Source: an uncultured Clostridia bacterium (GTDB taxonomy: Bacteria > Bacillota_A > Clostridia > Christensenellales > Borkfalkiaceae). From it: a DNA stretch of 14,652 bases. The notes beneath the pieces were generated by a model. The model had not been told where the DNA came from and did not search any database. It worked only from the letters and a program-made list of their open reading frames with translations. The DNA lies in NCBI GenBank assembly GCA_934292955.1, contig CAKQXZ010000053.1, positions 1 to 14,652 of the forward strand, written 5' to 3'. This document shows, in pieces, positions 13,551-14,652 of this stretch. The stretch's first letter is position 1; each line of letters starts with the position of its first letter. The position numbers were made by a program, and so were the translations under genes.

Positions 13551-13811
13551 ATGGCACTTAAAGACGAATGGAAGAAAACGGGCAAAGGTTTAGGCTCGGC
13601 TATGGCAAGTTTCGGAAAAGCTATAGGTAAATCGGCTAAAGCGATCGTTAACGGCGAAGACGAAAACGAAAGTAATGTTTTTAACGACGGAACATGGCGG
13701 CAGACGGGTAAGGAACTCGGCAGTGCGTTCAAGGGCTTAGGTAATTCTATTGTCGATACCGCGAAAGAAGGTATTGAAGAAATAGAAAAAGACGATAACG
13801 AAACCAAATAA
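13551..13811 (+). CDS. Small protein built from two copies of a WK.TGK.LGSA module
   Basis: This 86-residue protein was not assigned to a named family. Residues 5-31 (from DEWKKTGKGLGSA) and 47-73 (from GTWRQTGKELGSA) align without gaps at a 42-residue offset. They share W, T-G-K, L-G-S-A, the FG or LG pair, an I and a final T/S-A-K. Each copy should form a Gly-rich amphipathic helix able to lie on a membrane or pack against its partner. The linker and tail are acidic (GEDENES; EEIEKDDNETK). There is no signal peptide. AAAGGAG lies nine bases before the ATG, and a strong terminator follows. It is 63 bases after yhbY and may be read with obg-yhbY or from its own start. Confidence 0.8.
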   Translation: MALKDEWKKTGKGLGSAMASFGKAIGKSAKAIVNGEDENESNVFNDGTWRQTGKELGSAFKGLGNSIVDTAKEGIEEIEKDDNETK

Positions 13812-13813
13812 TT

Positions 13814-13839
13814 AAAGACCGCTTTAAGCGGTCTTTTTT
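13814..13839 (+). terminator. Intrinsic terminator after the duplicated small protein gene
   Basis: The stem AAAGACCGC / GCGGTCTTT (9 bp, extendable through TT/AA) is followed by a run of six T. The A run on the left also gives a T tail on the minus strand, so it could stop the convergent gene as well. Confidence 0.92.
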
Positions 13840-13853
13840 ATAACGAAAACATA

Positions 13854-13870
13854 CGATAATCGACTTATAG
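13854..13870 (-). repeat. Dispersed 18-bp element, copy downstream of the right-edge gene
   Basis: On the minus strand it reads CTATAAGTCGATTATCG, identical to the copy near 3399 over 17 bases. It lies 40 bases after the stop of the gene ending at 13910, in that gene's sense, and is followed by a T-rich stretch as at 3399. Confidence 0.6.
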
Positions 13871-13909
13871 ATAGGTTTTTGCGATTTATGTTCGGCATTT
13901 TATTGTTTG

Positions 13910-14647
13910 TTATTCGGCTAAATGCAGGGCGGAAATGATCGAATCGTTAACGGTTGAATTACGGGTTGCTATTCTTATCGCAATAAAAAATGCGGATATA
14001 AACAGCAGTGTACCGCCGCAAATTTTATACCATAGCGGATAGAACGAAATACGCGAGAAAAGCAGAATTGCCGCGCCCGAAAATGCAAGCGCGCGTGCTC
14101 GCTTAATTGTTGCAAGTTTGATTATTGTTTTTTTGATATAAGGAATAAATTTTCTTTTTTGTTTTCCGGGCGGTGTCGGCAGAAGCAGTCCGTATTTTTC
14201 AAGTCTTGGTAATACGGTTTTGTCGGCAATAAGAATTTTTTCTTTATTTGCTTCGCAAAAAGCGGCGCAATCGTCCGAAAGGGTATTGCAGAACAAAACC
14301 GCTTTTTTGCCTTCGGATATTTTTATGGCGTTTACGGCGACCTTTCTTTCAACTAAAAAAGAATAGTCGAAAAAGAATGCCGCATCTTTGGTTTCTATTC
14401 TGTCATCGTATACTTCAAACGGTATTTTGCTTTTGCGAAAAATCGGTATAAATACGGCTATAAGTTGATTATCGCTTGTTAATTCTAATTCTGAAAGGAT
14501 AAAGTCAAGTCTGCTTTTTTCTTTCAGTACCGAAGTTTTTTTACTGTAGTTTTTAGAAAGAACTGTGTAAACGAGTAAAGATACGCATACGGCGAATGCG
14601 CTTGACAGAATGTTGATTGCAAGCGATTTTGCGGTTATATAGCGCAA
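13910..14647 (-). CDS. Three-span membrane protein of unknown function, start uncertain
   Basis: The visible 245 residues have one span at about 8-30, a soluble region at about 40-165 and two spans at about 184-203 and 207-228. In the soluble part, KKAVLFCNTLSDDCAAFC followed by ILIADKTVLPRL (about 114-149) resembles the end of Mrr-like restriction-endonuclease folds, but the catalytic D-ExK set is not evident, so this is only a structural guess. The TTG at 14647 is the only candidate start in view; the frame stays open to the window edge, so the gene may begin outside. A copy of the dispersed 18-bp element falls inside it at 14458-14475, encoding SDNQLIA. Confidence 0.65.
   Translation of the reverse strand: MRYITAKSLAINILSSAFAVCVSLLVYTVLSKNYSKKTSVLKEKSRLDFILSELELTSDNQLIAVFIPIFRKSKIPFEVYDDRIETKDAAFFFDYSFLVERKVAVNAIKISEGKKAVLFCNTLSDDCAAFCEANKEKILIADKTVLPRLEKYGLLLPTPPGKQKRKFIPYIKKTIIKLATIKRARALAFSGAAILLFSRISFYPLWYKICGGTLLFISAFFIAIRIATRNSTVNDSIISALHLAE
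14458..14475 (+). repeat. Dispersed 18-bp element, copy inside a coding region
   Basis: CTATAAGTTGATTATCGC differs from the 3399 copy by one base (T for C). It lies within the minus-strand membrane protein gene, where the opposite strand codes for residues 58-64 or so. Confidence 0.5.
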
Positions 14648-14652
14648 TAATA

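Overview
The window reads as ordinary chromosome from a low-to-mid GC Gram-positive anaerobe, most likely a member of Bacillota, class Clostridia. The basis is the gene content (potABC behind an XRE-cupin regulator, an Obg-YhbY pair, a class V aminotransferase next to a DUF3343 protein), strong AGGAG-type ribosome sites, consensus TTGACA/TATAAT promoters and standard-code TGA stops. No rRNA, tRNA, CRISPR array, insertion sequence or phage gene was seen.

Left part (1-3270, all minus strand): a polyamine-uptake locus. The order of transcription is an XRE-cupin regulator (3037-2504), potA (2334-835), potB (838-23) and the first codons of potC (from 29, running off the left edge). Its control region (3097-3269) is the most structured non-coding DNA in the window. 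It has a textbook promoter, a long inverted repeat touching the -35 box, and an array of three 17-bp palindromes spaced exactly 34 bp apart just downstream of the predicted transcription start.

Middle (3354-9370): a small PH-like membrane protein (minus) diverges from an ABC-F ATPase (plus) whose start codon sits on the predicted transcription start. Next come a CdaR/PucR-type regulator and an S41 membrane-anchored protease, read in the same direction and ending at a strong two-way terminator. Two small uncharacterised genes then diverge from one another.

Right part (9384-14652): a cysteine-desulfurase-like class V aminotransferase (minus) diverges from a DUF3343 putative Se/S-carrier protein (plus). 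These are followed by nth (endonuclease III), obg, yhbY and a small protein made of two repeats of the same amphipathic module, closed by a terminator. A three-span membrane protein of unknown function enters from the right edge (minus).

Scattered between genes, and once inside a gene, are copies of an 18-bp element (consensus CTATAAGTYGATTATCGC) that none of the gene annotations explains. No complete new multi-gene system is evident. The points of real interest are the phased operator array, this dispersed element, apparent leaderless starts, the doubled TOBE region of PotA and the duplicated small protein.
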